The notes below the pieces were generated by a model. That model had not been told where the DNA came from and did not search any database. It saw only the letters and a list, made by a program, of their open reading frames with translations. A stretch of 5,925 nucleotides of DNA from an uncultured Ruminococcus sp. GTDB taxonomy: Bacteria; Bacillota; Clostridia; Oscillospirales; Acutalibacteraceae. Made by a program: the position numbers and the translations under genes. Where the stretch lies: the NCBI GenBank assembly GCA_902767285.1, contig CACXHC010000033.1:1-5925 (forward strand), in the 5' to 3' direction. Below are positions 4,571 to 5,925 of the stretch, in pieces (within the stretch, counting starts at the first letter, position 1; each line of letters starts with the position of its first letter).

Positions 4571-5812
4571 TTGGATAACAAGAACTTTAATCCTCCGGAG
4601 TTCTTAAAAATAAAAGGCTATAAGTACAGAGCCAAGATGCTTATAGCAGGAGCAGTTATTCTTTTTATTATAATATGGATAATATCGATGATTTGCCACG
4701 GCATATCTTCGGCGGTGAAATCCGTAAAAAAGACCAACAGCGAGGGAACAGACACCGAAACAGCAGCGGTGGTTTCGATGATTTCATCGGATGTTTTGTC
4801 ACAAAATTCAACAGATATTTCATCTAATAACGCAAAAGACGTATCGCAGGCAGAAAATACAAGTTCGGTTTCTACCGATTCCGCCGGTGATAAAAACGAA
4901 AATCTCAAAAAGAAAGAAAAATTTGACGCTGATGGAGCTTTGGTTATCGATACAGATAATTTTGACGGCAAAAAAGCCGTTGCACTTACTTTCGATGACG
5001 GTCCCGGACAATATACCGAAGAACTTATCAGCGAGCTTAACAAAAGAAATGCAAAAGCTACTTTTTTTATGGTTGGAACTTGTGTTGAAAAATATCCCGA
5101 TGTTTTGCCGATGATGATAGATGGCGGTCATCAGCTCGGAAATCATACCTATAATCACACAGATCTAAAAACGCTGAGTTCTTCCGATATGATGAACGCA
5201 ATAGAAAAAACAGACAACGCAATATATAATGCCTGCGGACAGTATTCTACCGCATTTAGACCGCCTTACGGTTCGTATTCAACGGATATGCCGGAAAAAA
5301 TAAACAAGACATTCACTCTTTGGTCGCTTGATACGGTGGATTGGAAAAACAAAGATTCTCAAAAAGTAAAAAACACCATAGTATCTCAGGCTAAGGACGG
5401 CGATATTATTCTTCTGCACGACATTCATAAGACAAGTGTGGAAGGTGCGTTGTTGGCAATAGACGTACTTCAAAACGAAGGATACGTTTTTGTCACTGTT
5501 GACGAGTTGCTGACGAGGTACGGATATTCCATATTCCCCGGAGCCCATTCTGCACAGTATGCCGTATATGAAACAAACTCGCCTCATGCCGGCGATTATG
5601 CCGAGGACAAGGCTCGTATAGAGCGTGAAGCTGAAGCCGCAGCAAGTTCTGCCGCAGGGGTATTCTACTACGATAAGAGCGAATCGAGCAGTACCGGAAG
5701 TCAGGCTCAAAACAACGGTGATGATGAAGATGATTACGAGTATTACGATGAGGAAGATATAAAAATTATCGATACTCATTCCGATACTGATACCGACAAA
5801 CTAATTTATTAA
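4571..5812 (+). CDS. Membrane-anchored CE4 polysaccharide deacetylase with acidic C-terminal tail
   Basis: The 413-residue protein has a short cytoplasmic start, one membrane segment (about 23-43) and a Ser/Thr/Asp/Asn-rich linker (about 50-115). A complete NodB/CE4 domain spans about 134-318. CE4 enzymes remove N- or O-acetyl groups from peptidoglycan or other surface glycans; in Gram-positives this often gives lysozyme resistance. All five motifs are present: TFDDGP (140-145; base D142, metal D143), HTYNH (192-196; metal H192, H196), RPPYG (230-234), DTVDW (254-258) and LLHD (281-284; acid H283). It should therefore be an active, metal-dependent, extracellular enzyme. The tail beyond 320 is Ala/Glu-rich, then strongly acidic and Tyr-rich (10 Asp/Glu and 3 Tyr in 384-396); I recognise no domain there. 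The start is TTG. Whether the substrate is GlcNAc (PgdA-like) or another sugar cannot be read from sequence. It diverges from lepB across a shared regulatory region. Confidence 0.93.
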   Translation: MDNKNFNPPEFLKIKGYKYRAKMLIAGAVILFIIIWIISMICHGISSAVKSVKKTNSEGTDTETAAVVSMISSDVLSQNSTDISSNNAKDVSQAENTSSVSTDSAGDKNENLKKKEKFDADGALVIDTDNFDGKKAVALTFDDGPGQYTEELISELNKRNAKATFFMVGTCVEKYPDVLPMMIDGGHQLGNHTYNHTDLKTLSSSDMMNAIEKTDNAIYNACGQYSTAFRPPYGSYSTDMPEKINKTFTLWSLDTVDWKNKDSQKVKNTIVSQAKDGDIILLHDIHKTSVEGALLAIDVLQNEGYVFVTVDELLTRYGYSIFPGAHSAQYAVYETNSPHAGDYAEDKARIEREAEAAASSAAGVFYYDKSESSSTGSQAQNNGDDEDDYEYYDEEDIKIIDTHSDTDTDKLIY

Positions 5813-5835
5813 TTTGCGAAAACACATTTACTAAT

Positions 5836-5869
5836 AAAAAAATGAGGCTGTGAAAAAACAACAGCCTCA
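5836..5869 (-). terminator. Leftward intrinsic terminator after the deacetylase
   Basis: On the minus strand TGAGGCTGT (5869-5861) pairs with ACAGCCTCA (5851-5843) across a 9-base loop, and seven T follow (5842-5836). The polarity fits a minus-strand gene to the right of the window. The same stem could help end the deacetylase transcript, but on the plus strand the next T-run begins 12 bases after the stem (5882-5887). Confidence 0.8.
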
Positions 5870-5925
5870 AGAAATCTCCAATTTTTTGTTGTTAAAAACT
5901 AAAATTTTCGTCGGATAAATTTTAA

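Noticed and set aside
5279..5779. Open frame of 166 codons on the minus strand opposite the deacetylase
   Set aside because: It is hydrophobic because it is antisense to the acidic tail and CE4 domain. No SD or family is recognisable.
5899..5925. C-terminal end of a minus-strand gene at the right edge
   Set aside because: Short open frames exist here, but the stretch is too short and AT-rich to support a coding call.

Overview
The window looks like ordinary chromosome from a low-GC Gram-positive bacterium, most likely a gut clostridium of the Oscillospiraceae/Ruminococcaceae type. Three things suggest this: the AT-rich intergenic DNA with strong AGGAGG-type ribosome binding sites, the Firmicutes-style lepB-rbgA pair, and the intergenic palindromes that resemble repeats I remember from that group. 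The placement is inference; there is no rRNA or other marker here.

Layout. Positions 1-1082 (+) hold the 3' three quarters of ispF (isoprenoid precursor synthesis), followed 6 bases later by an AlkD-type DNA alkylation repair gene. Positions 1189-2157 (+) hold pfkA, ATP-dependent 6-phosphofructokinase, with its own likely promoter and a perfect SD. Positions 2158-2518 are a gene-free convergent region with a 35-nt palindrome, a small GC hairpin, a strong intrinsic terminator, a run of 22 T and a GC-rich hairpin. Positions 4354-2519 (-) hold lepB (signal peptidase I) then rbgA (50S-assembly GTPase), with an intrinsic terminator directly before the rbgA SD. Positions 4355-4570 are a divergent regulatory region with two consensus sigma-A promoters placed back to back. 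Positions 4571-5812 (+) hold a membrane-anchored CE4 polysaccharide deacetylase with an acidic C-terminal tail. A terminator near 5836-5869 points left and implies a convergent gene beyond the window.

How the genes relate. lepB and the deacetylase are both envelope genes. They are transcribed divergently from promoters whose -35 regions match at 14 of 16 positions in inverted orientation, and a 12-bp sequence is repeated in inverted orientation around them, so joint control is plausible. lepB-rbgA is the Firmicutes order (rplS-lepB-rbgA-rnhB in Bacillus), but rnhB does not follow here. rbgA has no room for a promoter after the terminator before it, so its expression should depend on read-through.

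I see no mobile element, CRISPR array, tRNA, rRNA or defence system, and no clearly novel multi-gene system. The points worth a second look are regulatory (the lepB/rbgA attenuator-like terminator and the divergent promoters) and protein-level (a basic N-terminal extension on RbgA, lost effector-site residues in PfkA, and the acidic tail of the deacetylase).
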